A DNA stretch of 64,000 bases from Flavobacterium gelidicaeli (GCF_013294005.1 NZ_JABSNK010000008.1:1-64000); one strand, 5' to 3'. Shown: positions 1 to 9,454, numbered from the stretch's first letter. The notes: generated from the letters alone by a model not told the origin. Numbers and translations: made by a program.

Positions 1-34
1 GTTTTCATGTTAAACATGTTTCCCGAAGCGGGTG

Positions 35-65
35 CAAAAGTAATAAACTCTTTTATTTCTCACAA
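35..65 (-). promoter_or_regulatory. Leftward promoter P2 of an off-window transcript
   Basis: On the minus strand TACTTTTG (42-35) matches the Bacteroidetes -7 box TAnnTTTG and TTG (65-63) lies 20 bases upstream. The bases just after the -7 box repeat those of the promoter at 154-183: both sites share the 15-mer GCGGGTGCAAAAGTA on the plus strand (28-42 and 147-161). The transcript runs out of the window to the left, so its product cannot be seen; the GC-rich start resembles a stable-RNA promoter. Confidence 0.5.
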
Positions 66-153
66 GCTTTTTTTAAAATAATCTGAAAATAAATTTTCAA
101 CTTATTCCGTTTTGCTTGCCATAATGTAAAGAACTTATTCGCTGTTGCGGGTG

Positions 154-183
154 CAAAAGTACTGACTCTTTTCCGTTAAACAA
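154..183 (-). promoter_or_regulatory. Leftward promoter P1 with a boxA-like leader
   Basis: TACTTTTG on the minus strand (161-154) is spaced 19 bases from TTG (183-181), the canonical Bacteroidetes geometry. It is followed by GCACCCGC, close to the GCAACCGC after the tRNA-Asp promoter -7 box. Downstream in the transcript (134-122) is GTTCTTTACATTA, which resembles the boxA antitermination signal of rRNA leaders. Inference: P1 and P2 drive an rRNA or other stable-RNA operon left of the window. Confidence 0.5.
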
Positions 184-500
184 TACATAAAATTCACTAT
201 TATTACTTTTATTTACAACCCAATCTTTAAAACACTATAAATGTAGGGTTTGAGCTTACTTAAAAACAAGCTGTTTTGCTATTTGTAAGTATTTTTACTT
301 GAATAGAATTCAAATTCGAAATGAAAATTCAAAAAACAGAAGTCCAAATTAGCATTATGACAATCTTAAAGATCACATACGACATAAATACTATTCATTA
401 ACATACACTTCAAAAGGCAACTCAAGTTTCTATATCCTTTACATTATATATGTATGATACATTCAGCATATTCTACAACTCATTAACAAAACAGCACTCC

Positions 501-595
501 CTAGCCCTGATAGCAGTGAAAATCCTCTTGAGTCCTCGAGATGATAATCGAGAGAACTCAAGAGATTGTAGCGAATAGCAGGAAATAGCTCCTAA
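501..595. repeat. Structured dispersed element, copy 1 (Flavo-1-like)
   Basis: Begins CTAGCCCTGAT and ends AGCAGGAAATAGCTCCTAA, the same ends as the element at 59536-59615. Inside is a nested hairpin: a 9-bp stem (525-533 with 556-564) and an inner 5-bp stem (535-539 with 548-552), with AAT/ATT closing beyond a bulged C. CCTG and CAGG at the ends can pair as an outer helix. I recall similar elements in many copies in Flavobacterium intergenic regions, possibly the Flavo-1 RNA motif; the name needs a covariance-model search. The transcribed strand is not clear. Confidence 0.6.
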
Positions 596-727
596 ACCAA
601 ATTTCAAGAACCACTATTACTATACGATTAAAACAAATGAAAATTAAAAACAACAATGCTCTAATAAGAAATGAGCACTTGTGACAAGATAATCACAAAA
701 CAATTAAAATCAAAGTACCTTTAAATC

Positions 728-761
728 AAAAAAGCCATCCACAATAAAGTGGAAAGCTTTT
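728..761 (-). terminator. Hairpin with T-tract on the minus strand
   Basis: AAAAGC (730-735) pairs with GCTTTT (756-761) and TCCAC (738-742) with GTGGA (749-753). Read leftward, the stem is followed by a run of T. It lies beyond the tRNA-Asp terminator, so it may be a second or back-up terminator. Nothing between it and 844 looks like a gene. Confidence 0.4.
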
Positions 762-843
762 CATTGGTCTAACTACTAAACCCGGTCTTGTTACTTCTAA
801 CTCGACCAAACAACACAACTAATCTTAAAAACCTTTTGGGGAC

Positions 844-871
844 AAAAAAGCCTTTCTAATTAGAAAGGCTT
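844..871 (-). terminator. Terminator of tRNA-Asp
   Basis: A perfect palindrome (848-871; 10-bp arms AAGCCTTTCT and AGAAAGGCTT around AATT) is followed on the minus strand by six T. It lies 10 bases after the 3' end of tRNA-Asp. Confidence 0.85.
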
Positions 872-881
872 CCCCGATATG

Positions 882-955
882 CGGTCTGGACGGGACTCGA
901 ACCCGCGACCCCCTGCGTGACAGGCAGGTATTCTAACCAACTGAACTACCAGACC
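882..955 (-). tRNA. tRNA-Asp (anticodon GTC)
   Basis: The minus strand folds as a full cloverleaf. The acceptor stem is GGTCTGG/CCAGACC with discriminator G. The anticodon stem CCTGC/GCAGG holds loop CTGTCAC, giving anticodon GTC. The T-arm carries GGTTCGAGTCC. The genome does not encode the complete CCA end (G then CA, then T). It has its own promoter (974-1004) and terminator (844-871), so it appears to be a single-gene unit. Confidence 0.97.
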
Positions 956-973
956 TCAGCGTTATTGCGGTTG

Positions 974-1004
974 CAAAGATACAACAGAATTCGAGTTACG
1001 CAAA
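974..1004 (-). promoter_or_regulatory. Promoter of tRNA-Asp
   Basis: On the minus strand TTTG (1004-1001) is followed after exactly 19 bases by TATCTTTG (981-974), a perfect Bacteroidetes housekeeping promoter. Transcription would start near 967, about a dozen bases before the mature tRNA. The GC-rich bases after the -7 box match those of the two promoters at the left edge. Confidence 0.8.
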
Positions 1005-1041
1005 TGTTTTTCATAAAAATATTTAAATTTTCTTTTTCAAT

Positions 1042-1968
1042 TCAACCAAAGTTTTGTTTTTCAGCTAGATATGTCAATAAAATTTGTTCAAAATTTTCAC
1101 CTACTGCTACCGGAACATACTTAATTTGGTTTTGAGCACAACTCAACGAAAGCTTCTTGAAGTAATCAGCAACCTCTTGTTCATAAACTTCTTTTACATT
1201 ATCTGCAAAAAGAGCTACCTCCTCGCCAGTTTCAACATCAATAAACTTCTTAGGCACATTACCAAAATCAAAATTAAGTTCGGTTTCGTTATCTATCACA
1301 TGAAACAAGACTACTTTATGCTTATTGTGTTTTAAATGCTGAAGAGCCGCAAAAAGAGCCTCTTCATTCCCAGAGTGAAACATATCTGTAAAAAGGATAA
1401 TCATAGAGCGCCTATGAATCTTCTGGGCAATTTGATGCAAATACGTTATAGTATCAGTATTCTTTTTTTCTTTTACTTGATTGAGAACATTTTCAAGAGT
1501 ATTAAGCAACATACTATGATGCCTATCACTACCTTTTTCGGGTGCATAGTATTCATACGTATCCGAAAAAATACTTAAACCAACAGCATCTCGTTGCTTT
1601 TTTAACAAATTCATCAATACCGCAGATGCCAATACCGAGAAACCTATTTTACTTTCATAAAACGACTGACTAGATTTAAGCTTAGGATAATGCATCGATG
1701 AAGAGTTGTCTATAATAAGATGGCAACGCAGGTTAGTTTCCTCTTCAAAGCGCTTTGAATATAAACGATCCGTTTTTGCAAAAAGCTTCCAATCGATATG
1801 CCGCGTACTCTCGCCTACATTATAAACTTTATGTTCAGCAAATTCTGCCGAGAATCCATGAAACGGACTCTTATGCATCCCTGATACAAAACCTTCAACA
1901 ACTTGGTTTGCCAATAATTGCAGGTGTTGAAAACTCGAAATTTTTTCTTTTTGTGATTCAATCTTCAT
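1042..1968 (-). CDS. DUF58 (MoxR-associated, VWA-like) protein
   Basis: 308 residues. The DUF58 signature is clear: GFSAEFAEHKVYNVGEST then RHIDWKLFAKTDRLY (about residues 38-70), followed by a von Willebrand A-like fold with a MIDAS-type DNSSSM (D87, S89, S91). There is no membrane segment, so it is probably cytoplasmic. DUF58 proteins usually act with a MoxR AAA+ ATPase in envelope or metalloprotein maturation, but no moxR gene is adjacent here, so its partner must be elsewhere. A TAACTTTG -7 box (1980-1973) ends only four bases before the ATG, implying a very short leader or a leaderless message. Exact substrate unknown. Confidence 0.9.
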   Translation of the reverse strand: MKIESQKEKISSFQHLQLLANQVVEGFVSGMHKSPFHGFSAEFAEHKVYNVGESTRHIDWKLFAKTDRLYSKRFEEETNLRCHLIIDNSSSMHYPKLKSSQSFYESKIGFSVLASAVLMNLLKKQRDAVGLSIFSDTYEYYAPEKGSDRHHSMLLNTLENVLNQVKEKKNTDTITYLHQIAQKIHRRSMIILFTDMFHSGNEEALFAALQHLKHNKHKVVLFHVIDNETELNFDFGNVPKKFIDVETGEEVALFADNVKEVYEQEVADYFKKLSLSCAQNQIKYVPVAVGENFEQILLTYLAEKQNFG

Positions 1969-2055
1969 CTTTCAAAGTTATTAAAAGATTCAATCAATTA
2001 AAAGATTCAACTGATATAAAAAACAAGAGAAGCTGAAATAAATTCAGCTTAAACC

Positions 2056-2088
2056 AAAAAAAAGGCTTGACTTACGCCAAACCTTTTT
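2056..2088 (-). terminator. Terminator of trxA
   Basis: Read on the minus strand, AGGTTTG pairs with CAAGCCT (one G-T pair) and is followed by eight T. It lies 25 bases after the trxA stop codon. A second short palindrome (arms 2030-2037 and 2043-2050) follows it. Confidence 0.8.
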
Positions 2089-2112
2089 CCCGTATAAACC
2101 ATAATCTTACGA

Positions 2113-2430
2113 TTACAACAAAGCGTCTAAACTATCTGCGTAAGTTTGCTTAGGAGCTACTCCTACTTGCTTACCGACTACTTCTCCGTTATGAAAAACC
2201 AATACTGTTGGAATGTTTCTCACTCCGTATTTTGCAGCAAATTCTTGATTTGCATCAACATCAACTTTACCAACTACAACTTTACCGTCATATTCAGTAC
2301 TTAATTCGTCGATGATTGGTCCTACCATTCTACAAGGCCCACACCATGCTGCCCAAAAATCCACCATTACTGGTTTGTCTGATTTCAAAACTACTTCTTC
2401 AAAAGTAGCATCTGTTATTGCTAATGCCAT
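2113..2430 (-). CDS. trxA: Thioredoxin
   Basis: 105 residues from the ATG at 2430 (MALAIT...). This is the usual length for TrxA, so I prefer it to an 11-residue longer start. The active site is WCGPC (residues 29-33), preceded by VDFWA, and the cis-proline loop is NIPT. The protein is a general cytoplasmic disulfide reductase that donates electrons to ribonucleotide reductase, methionine sulfoxide reductase and others. It stands alone with its own terminator downstream. Confidence 0.97.
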   Translation of the reverse strand: MALAITDATFEEVVLKSDKPVMVDFWAAWCGPCRMVGPIIDELSTEYDGKVVVGKVDVDANQEFAAKYGVRNIPTVLVFHNGEVVGKQVGVAPKQTYADSLDALL

Positions 2431-2688
2431 AATATCTTTATTTAATGTTAAGCGTTTTATCAAAGTATAAAACTAGATTACAAATTTAGAAAATAAAACC
2501 AACTTGCACACTATACATGAATTAGTTTTGATTATAAATGTATCGTAAATAACTATTAAAAACCAAAACAACTCTAATCAACAAATTAAAGCCACTATTT
2601 CTTACCCCCGAATCTTATTGAAAAAACTAGCGAAAAAATATATTACCTTCAGAATTATAATTTTTGTAGTATTCTAAAAATTTACTCC

Positions 2689-2718
2689 AAAAAAAAGACC
2701 TTCTTTTCAGAAGGCCTT
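2689..2718 (-). terminator. Terminator of the 2740-3645 gene
   Basis: On the minus strand GGCCTTCT and AGAAGGTC form an 8-bp stem with a small loop, followed by eight T. It starts about 20 bases after the stop codon. Confidence 0.85.
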
Positions 2719-2739
2719 AATAATTTATCGTAATAGAGA

Positions 2740-3645
2740 TTATAGACTGTATTTTAAACCTACAGTTAATCCAACCCCACTGATACTGATATAAGAACTT
2801 AAATCATCTCCTGCTTTATCTTCATCATAACCAGCAGAATTAGTTGCTTTATTATTAGAAGTACCATTTAAATTACTACCATAATTAATATTGATTTCAG
2901 AATTTGACAGATGTAATGGATGCCCAACAGGTAACGCAAAACCATCAGCTCCGTTAACAGTATAATTTGTCACTTCTTTATTTTTACCATGTACAGTGAA
3001 ATTACGGTATTCGATTTCTGCAAATGCTGAAATATTTTTACCTAATTTATACGTTGTACCTAGCGAAGCTAAAAATCCAACAGTTGGTTCTGGCTTGATA
3101 ACATCTTCACGATATAATGGACCAACAGATGTCACTGCATTTGTTTTTAAATCCAATTGTCCGTGAACAGGAACAATTACACCTACTTTTGTATAAGGTT
3201 CAAAACCTTTATGTTCTCCTAAAAACAATACTAATGCAGGAGCAACATCAAATGCTGTAACCTGACCTTTTATATCTAACATTTTAACATCATCAACAAT
3301 AGTTTCAACCATAGTCTTTTGGTTACTAGTGTAGTAGTTCACACCCATTTCAAAACCAACTCTTGTATTAAATCTATATCCTGCAGTCAAACCAGTTCTA
3401 AATCCTTCTCCAAAAGAACCAGTTACACTTTCTTTTGATACTAAAACTCCACCTGTATATACTTGTCTTAATGGTTCTCTACCATTAACACTTGGAAACT
3501 CAGTAGCCGTTGCTTGTATAAAATATGACCCTCCAAGCTTCACATACCAACCTTTATCAGCAGTAGTACTTGCATCATCTTTAGTTTGCGCTAACATCGT
3601 CATTGAGCAAACCATCATTCCTAAAATTAGTAGGTTCTTTTTCAT
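2740..3645 (-). CDS. Outer-membrane beta-barrel protein
   Basis: 301 residues with a Sec signal peptide (MKKNLLILGMMVCSMTMLAQ, cleavage after residue 19 or 20). Alternating hydrophobic strands such as GWYVKLGGSYF, GFRTGLTAGYRF and RVGFEMGVNYY are typical of OmpX/OmpW-like barrels, and it ends in a strand, VGLTVGLKYSL, as outer-membrane barrels usually do. Residues 240-285 are Asn/Ser-rich and probably form an extracellular loop. It has a -7 box TATGTTTG at 3698-3691 and a terminator, so it is monocistronic. The sequence does not say whether it is a porin, a structural barrel or a receptor. Confidence 0.8.
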   Translation of the reverse strand: MKKNLLILGMMVCSMTMLAQTKDDASTTADKGWYVKLGGSYFIQATATEFPSVNGREPLRQVYTGGVLVSKESVTGSFGEGFRTGLTAGYRFNTRVGFEMGVNYYTSNQKTMVETIVDDVKMLDIKGQVTAFDVAPALVLFLGEHKGFEPYTKVGVIVPVHGQLDLKTNAVTSVGPLYREDVIKPEPTVGFLASLGTTYKLGKNISAFAEIEYRNFTVHGKNKEVTNYTVNGADGFALPVGHPLHLSNSEININYGSNLNGTSNNKATNSAGYDEDKAGDDLSSYISISGVGLTVGLKYSL

Positions 3646-3941
3646 AATTTTTTTTATTTCTAAAAGTTCATTTAGTTAATTGAGATGCTACAAACATAAA
3701 TAATTTTAAATAATGCTTTCACATTTTTCACAAAGAAATGTGAACAAAAAAACAAAATAATATGCACGCATAACAAAATCAATACTTTACACGATAAAAA
3801 TTAACATTACTAGTCTAAAAAAACTGTTAAAATCAAGTGTAACTTACTTAAAAAACATGTTAAAACCGCTAATAAAACAATCAACTATAACGTTTTCTAG
3901 CTTTAAAACTTAACATTTATATACTTTACAGCAAATACGCT

Positions 3942-6900
3942 TTAATTTAATTTAAAATTAATCTGCATTTTTTCTAGAGCGAATAAAAGTTCGTTAGATA
4001 TTTTTATTTTTAAACGCCTACTGGGCATTGTTAATTTTGTCACCACATTAATCTCTTCAACTTCGGTCACTGTAACTGCCGTAGTAGTTTCAACTTCACT
4101 TGAATCTACATCTTCATCAAATTCAACCTCTTCATTTTCAATAACTATAGGTTTATCTTCCACTAGTTTTTTAATCTTTTCAAGCTCCATTACTTCAAAT
4201 GTAACTTGATTATCTCCCTTATTTTCTAAAAACAAATGGCTTAATCTATGAATGAATTCTGCATCCAAATCATTAATATTTAATAATACAACCAACTTTT
4301 TTGCAAAATCATCTAATACATCTTGTAAATATTGCACTAGCATAAATTGAATTCTAGGATCACTCTTTTTACCAGTGTCTTGATTTACCCAACCTTCTTT
4401 CACTAAAACCTTCATGAAAGTAAAATTATTTTGGATAAAGAAATGCCTAAATTTTAAGTATTCCTCTCCAAAAATCTTAAACTCGTAACTCTCATCATAG
4501 CCTTCAAGCGTGAATATGCCCCAACCTTTTCCGTTTTTAGCAACGCGATGTTGCACATTATTAATGATTCCGCCAAAAGTCAAGTTTTTACCCACATGTA
4601 AGTCCAAACTTTTCAATGCTTCTAATTTAGCATTACAGAAATATTTCATTTCAAACTTATAATCATCCAGAGGGTGTCCTGAAATGTAAATCCCAACAAC
4701 CTCTTTCTCCTTCGCTAATTTCTCCATAGTACTCCAATCCTCACAAGGGGGCACAACAGGCTCTTCTATTTGAACATCGCTTGACTCGCCAAACAAACTT
4801 ACTTGAGAACTGTTTTCGTTTTCTTGAAACTTGGCCCCATATTTAATCGCTTTTTCATAGAAAGTGATCCCGTCCCCATCATCATGAAAATATTGCGAAC
4901 GCAATGTTCCTTCAAACGAGTCAAAACCTCCAGCAAGTATCAAATTCTCTAATGCTTTTTTATTAGCTGCACGCAAATCGATACGTTTGGTTAAATCAAA
5001 AACCGACTTGTATTTTCCATCTTTTCTATTCTCTACAATGGTGTTTACAGCTCCTTGCCCTACACCCTTGATGGCTCCCATACCAAAACGTACCGCATAA
5101 TCATCATTTACCGTAAATTTATAATACGACTCGTTCACATCAGGCCCTAAAACTTGTAGTCCCATGCGCTTGCACTCTTCCATAAAAAAAGTAACCTGCT
5201 TGATATCACTCATATTATTAGAAAGTACCGCAGCCATATATTCAGCAGGAAAATGCGCTTTTAAATAAGCCGTTTGATAAGCAATCCAAGCATAGCAAGT
5301 CGAGTGCGATTTATTAAAGGCATAACTTGCAAAGGCTTCCCAGTCTTTCCAGATTTTCTCCAAAACTACTGCATCATGCCCCTTAGCTGATGCTTGTTCG
5401 ACAAACTTGGGTTTCATTTTATCCAAAACCTCTTTTTGCTTCTTACCCATCGCTTTACGCAGTACATCGGCTTCACCTTTCGTAAAATCGGCCAATGATT
5501 GGGACAAAAGCATCACCTGCTCTTGGTAAACTGTAATACCGTAAGTTTCCCCTAGATATTCTTCACAGGCATCCAGATCGTATTTTATTTCTTCTTCACC
5601 GTTTTTTCTTCGAACGAAAGACGGAATGTATTCTAAAGGACCTGGTCGATACAAAGCATTCATCGCAATTAAATCCCCAAATACCGTAGGCTTTAAGTCC
5701 TTCATGTATTTTTGCATTCCGGGCGATTCATATTGAAAGATCCCTACCGTTTCTCCACGTTGAAAAAGTTCGTACGTCTTTACATCATCAATAGGAAAGT
5801 CATCTGGGTTTAAATCAATATTATTTCGATATTTTACCAGCTTAACGGTGTCTTTAATCAAGGTTAGGGTTTTCAAACCCAAGAAGTCCATCTTCAACAA
5901 ACCTGCACTCTCAGCAACGGAGTTGTCAAACTGGGTTACATATAAATCAGAATCTTTGGCAGTTGTTACAGGAACGAAGTTAGTAATATCTGATGGCGTG
6001 ATAATCACTCCACAAGCATGAATACCCGTGTTTCGCATGGAACCTTCTAGAATTTTTGCTTGTCGAATTGTTTCTCCAGCCAGCTCATCCGAATTTGCAA
6101 TAGCAATTAATTCTTTTACATTATCAAACTCATCAGATCGCAAGGCTTTTTTAACATCTTCTTCCTTTTCAGAAATAAAACGTGCCAAGTTCCACTTAGA
6201 CGGCATCATCGCCGGAATCAATTTTGCAATTCTATCCGCTTCAAATAACGGTAAATCCAGTACACGCGCCGTATCTCGAATAGCCGACTTGGTAGCCATT
6301 TTACCATAAGTGATAATTTGTGCTACTTGATTGGCACCATACTTCTTGATTACATAATCCATAACGCGACCACGACCCTCATCATCAAAGTCAATATCAA
6401 TATCGGGCATGGATACACGATCGGGATTTAAGAAACGCTCAAAAAGCAAATCGTACTTAATAGGGTCAATATTGGTGATCTTTAAACAATAGGCCACCGC
6501 AGATCCCGCTGCCGATCCACGACCTGGTCCTACAGAAACATCCATCTCCCGAGCTTTGGCAATAAAATCCTGTACAATCAAGAAATATCCCGGATAACCA
6601 GAGTTGGAAATCGTTAATAACTCAAAATCCAAACGTTCTTGAATTGATTCGGTGACATCACCATACCTTTTCTTTGCACCTTCCATCGTTAGGTGTCGCA
6701 AATAAGCGTTTTCCCCTCTTACACCATTATCAGCATCATCTTCTGGATTTACAAATTCCTGCGGAATATCATACTTAGGCAGTAATACATCTCGATAGAG
6801 TGAATAAATTTCGACCTTATCTACAATTTCTTGAATATTGATAATTGCATCAGGCAAATCAGCGAAGAGTTTTTTCATTTCTTCTCCTGACTTGTAATAA

Positions 6901-8468
6901 TATTCTTGATTGGGTAAACCATAACGATAACCTCGACCACGACCTATAGGTGTTGCTTGCTTTTCACCGTCTTTGACACACAGTAAAATATCATGCGCAT
7001 TGGCATCCTCTTTATTTAAGTAGTAGGTATTATTTGAAGCAATTAATTTTACTTCATGCTTTTTAGCAAATTCAATTAAGGTTTTGTTTACCCTATTTTC
7101 ATCCTCTTGATTGTGGCGCATGATTTCGAGATAGAAATCATCTCCAAACTGGGCTTTCCACCATACTAAAGCTTCTTCGGCTTGGTGCTCCCCTAAATTC
7201 AAAATCTTACCTGGAATTTCTCCGTATAAATTTCCAGAAAGCACCATGATGTCCTCTTTGTACTTTTCTACTATTTTTTTATCAATTCTAGGCACATAAT
7301 AAAACCCGTTGATATTGGCAATAGACGCCATTTTGGCTAAATTATGATAGCCTTTTTTATTTTTAGCCAATAACACCACTTGATACCCATTGTCTTTTTT
7401 GGTTTTATCTAAGTGGTTTTCACAAATATTAAACTCGCATCCTACAATAGGTTTAATTTCCGTTTCGGTAGGTTCTTCTCCGCTTTCAGCCAATGTTTTA
7501 TTTTTGGCGGAAGCCGATTTATTATGATTCATAATTGCGCTCACAAAATGGAAAGCCCCCATCATGTTTGCTGTATCCGTCATTGCGATCGCTGGGAAAC
7601 CATTTTTGGCTGTAGCCGAAACCAAAGGACCAATCCCAATAGTGGATTGCAATACCGAAAATTGGGTATGGTTGTGTAAATGGGCAAACTTGGCTTCAGC
7701 CAAAACTTTTTTATTCTCTAAAAGTTCTCCTTTAGAGATTCCACCACCTTGTGTTTCTCCAAGTTGTTGACGAATGCGATCAGATGCTTGTTTTAAATTA
7801 ATGTGCTTTAACCCAATGAGCTGAACCTCTCTAGGGTTTTTATCTTGAAATTCCTTAAAGTACGAAGCAGGAACATCTAATTCTTCTTTTGTAAAACGCT
7901 CTCTCCTGATCAACTCTAAAAAACAACGCGTAGTTGCCTCAACATCTGCAGTTGCGTTGTGCGCTTCAGAAAAAGGTACATTAAATAAATATTGATGAAG
8001 TTCAGTTAATGTTGGTAATTTAAACTTTCCACCACGACCACCAGGCAATTGCAATAGTTTAGCAGTAACTTCTGTACAAGTATCGAGAACGGGCATGGTA
8101 GCCATAGGAGAATCTACACCCATACGATGCAACTCGGCTCCCATAATATTGACATCAAAACCTAGATTTTGACCTACTATATATTTAGCCTTACCTAAAG
8201 CTTCATTAAATTTTTCTAAAACTTCAATAAGATCAATTCCCTCGGCTGCAGCTAACTCAGTCGATATTCCGTGAATTCGCTCGGCATCATAAGGAATATT
8301 AAAACCATCTGGCTTAACTAAATAGTCTTGATGCTCTATGAGTTTTCCCATTTCATCATGCAGCTGCCAAGCAATTTGAATACAACGAGGCCAGTTGTCT
8401 GAATCTGTAATGGGAGCATCCCATCGTTTTGGTAATCCTGTAGTTTCAGTATCGAATATTAAGTACAT
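3942..8468 (-). CDS. dnaE: DNA polymerase III alpha subunit with N-terminal exonuclease
   Basis: 1508 residues, about 350 longer than E. coli DnaE because it opens with a DnaQ-type 3'-5' exonuclease. ExoI is DTETTGLP (D6, E8), ExoII has D105 in GFDVN, and ExoIII has H170 and D175. The PHP domain starts near residue 261 (HLHNHTQFS). The polymerase palm carries VGPGRGSAAGS (646-656) and the catalytic acids in PDIDIDFDD (688-696). An OB fold lies near the C-terminus (NLTFGGIINNVQHRV). The PHP segment has TDTAN where active PHP domains usually have TDHGN, so its metal site may be degenerate. It is the chromosomal replicase, probably with built-in proofreading. A likely promoter is TAAATTTG (8526-8519). 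Confidence 0.97.
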   Translation of the reverse strand: MYLIFDTETTGLPKRWDAPITDSDNWPRCIQIAWQLHDEMGKLIEHQDYLVKPDGFNIPYDAERIHGISTELAAAEGIDLIEVLEKFNEALGKAKYIVGQNLGFDVNIMGAELHRMGVDSPMATMPVLDTCTEVTAKLLQLPGGRGGKFKLPTLTELHQYLFNVPFSEAHNATADVEATTRCFLELIRRERFTKEELDVPASYFKEFQDKNPREVQLIGLKHINLKQASDRIRQQLGETQGGGISKGELLENKKVLAEAKFAHLHNHTQFSVLQSTIGIGPLVSATAKNGFPAIAMTDTANMMGAFHFVSAIMNHNKSASAKNKTLAESGEEPTETEIKPIVGCEFNICENHLDKTKKDNGYQVVLLAKNKKGYHNLAKMASIANINGFYYVPRIDKKIVEKYKEDIMVLSGNLYGEIPGKILNLGEHQAEEALVWWKAQFGDDFYLEIMRHNQEDENRVNKTLIEFAKKHEVKLIASNNTYYLNKEDANAHDILLCVKDGEKQATPIGRGRGYRYGLPNQEYYYKSGEEMKKLFADLPDAIINIQEIVDKVEIYSLYRDVLLPKYDIPQEFVNPEDDADNGVRGENAYLRHLTMEGAKKRYGDVTESIQERLDFELLTISNSGYPGYFLIVQDFIAKAREMDVSVGPGRGSAAGSAVAYCLKITNIDPIKYDLLFERFLNPDRVSMPDIDIDFDDEGRGRVMDYVIKKYGANQVAQIITYGKMATKSAIRDTARVLDLPLFEADRIAKLIPAMMPSKWNLARFISEKEEDVKKALRSDEFDNVKELIAIANSDELAGETIRQAKILEGSMRNTGIHACGVIITPSDITNFVPVTTAKDSDLYVTQFDNSVAESAGLLKMDFLGLKTLTLIKDTVKLVKYRNNIDLNPDDFPIDDVKTYELFQRGETVGIFQYESPGMQKYMKDLKPTVFGDLIAMNALYRPGPLEYIPSFVRRKNGEEEIKYDLDACEEYLGETYGITVYQEQVMLLSQSLADFTKGEADVLRKAMGKKQKEVLDKMKPKFVEQASAKGHDAVVLEKIWKDWEAFASYAFNKSHSTCYAWIAYQTAYLKAHFPAEYMAAVLSNNMSDIKQVTFFMEECKRMGLQVLGPDVNESYYKFTVNDDYAVRFGMGAIKGVGQGAVNTIVENRKDGKYKSVFDLTKRIDLRAANKKALENLILAGGFDSFEGTLRSQYFHDDGDGITFYEKAIKYGAKFQENENSSQVSLFGESSDVQIEEPVVPPCEDWSTMEKLAKEKEVVGIYISGHPLDDYKFEMKYFCNAKLEALKSLDLHVGKNLTFGGIINNVQHRVAKNGKGWGIFTLEGYDESYEFKIFGEEYLKFRHFFIQNNFTFMKVLVKEGWVNQDTGKKSDPRIQFMLVQYLQDVLDDFAKKLVVLLNINDLDAEFIHRLSHLFLENKGDNQVTFEVMELEKIKKLVEDKPIVIENEEVEFDEDVDSSEVETTTAVTVTEVEEINVVTKLTMPSRRLKIKISNELLFALEKMQINFKLN

Positions 8469-8560
8469 AGCTGGAATTGAGTAGTTTATAATTTATCGAT
8501 TTCTCGAAAAATGAATGTCAAATTTAGTTCTTTTTAAAGCTACAAACAATAGGCAAAATC

Positions 8561-8597
8561 ATAAAAAAAGAAAAGGCCTTGATTACTCAAGACCTTT
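8561..8597 (-). terminator. Terminator of the 8621-9454 gene
   Basis: An 11-bp stem on the minus strand (8597-8587 with 8582-8572, one G-T pair) with loop GTAA is followed by a T-rich tract. It lies 24 bases after the stop. Confidence 0.85.
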
Positions 8598-8620
8598 GAC
8601 AATTAATTTAAAAAACAATT

Positions 8621-9454
8621 TTATTTAAAATTCCAACCTAATGTTAACCCAAATGCTACTGGGTTGATTTTAACATTTTTATCTGAACTATACAATCCGT
8701 TTGCTTTTCTATCAGCAACTGTAGTCGCATTATAACCTATATAGGATTCGTCTTTATCTTGATCCAATATTGAACCATATCCATTCTCAAGAAACATTGC
8801 TGCATAAATAGCACTTTTTGCCCCAGTGTCAAATGTGAATCCTAATTCAAAAGAACTCATTATAACTCCTTTTGTATTGTACTCCCCCGATGCAATATAA
8901 TTTTCTTGCATTCCAAAACCATATTCCGGTAAATTATCAATAGTTAAATTGACATCTGGATAATAAGCAGAACCTGTTGCACTAGTCGCAGACGCTTTTA
9001 TTTTATAGCTTACAGGTAAAAAATATTTAGCTCCAGCTCTAAAATTGAAATCAACACCTTTATTGATGTTTGTTTTAAATTGCACAAAAAGCGGTATTTG
9101 TAAAGCATGAAGCGTTTGCTTTTCCTTATAATTACTCGTTGTAACATTATATTCAAAAGCAGAACCTGCTTGATCAACCTCATAATTAGAAAAAATTGCT
9201 GACTCTTTGACCAAGTTTACATCTTGCTTGTATTGAGCGAATTCTATTCCAGAACCAATACCAAAATGATCTGTCAATGCATAAATATAACCTGCTTTCA
9301 CGGCTCCTCCCAATCGGTCTCCTGATACGGTACCTTTTACCTCACCTTGTAAATTTCCTATTCCTGATTGTACTCCTACGTATAATTGCGCAACAACTCC
9401 CTGAGAAAGAAAAAGTATTGCAATACCTAATACATTTTTTATTTTAAATTTCAT
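8621..9454 (-). CDS. Outer-membrane beta-barrel protein next to the giant surface protein
   Basis: 277 residues with a signal peptide ending near GVVAQ (residue 23). Strand-like segments such as LYVGVQSGIGNLQG, GGAVKAGYIYALTDHFGIGSG and FNFRAGAKYFLPVSYKI fit the PorT/OmpX-like 'outer membrane beta-barrel' family, and the C-terminus VAFGLTLGWNFK is a typical final strand. It starts 68 bases after the 4025-residue T9SS protein on the same strand, so it may be partly co-transcribed and could help anchor or accept that protein. That link is inferred from position only. It has its own terminator. Confidence 0.75.
   Translation of the reverse strand: MKFKIKNVLGIAILFLSQGVVAQLYVGVQSGIGNLQGEVKGTVSGDRLGGAVKAGYIYALTDHFGIGSGIEFAQYKQDVNLVKESAIFSNYEVDQAGSAFEYNVTTSNYKEKQTLHALQIPLFVQFKTNINKGVDFNFRAGAKYFLPVSYKIKASATSATGSAYYPDVNLTIDNLPEYGFGMQENYIASGEYNTKGVIMSSFELGFTFDTGAKSAIYAAMFLENGYGSILDQDKDESYIGYNATTVADRKANGLYSSDKNVKINPVAFGLTLGWNFK

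Noticed and set aside
762..843. A second tRNA next to tRNA-Asp
   Set aside because: No T-arm GGTTCGA-type sequence or acceptor stem can be formed on either strand.
2431..2463. Longer thioredoxin start adding 11 residues
   Set aside because: The added residues are not part of the thioredoxin fold, and the ATG at 2430 gives the normal 105-residue length.
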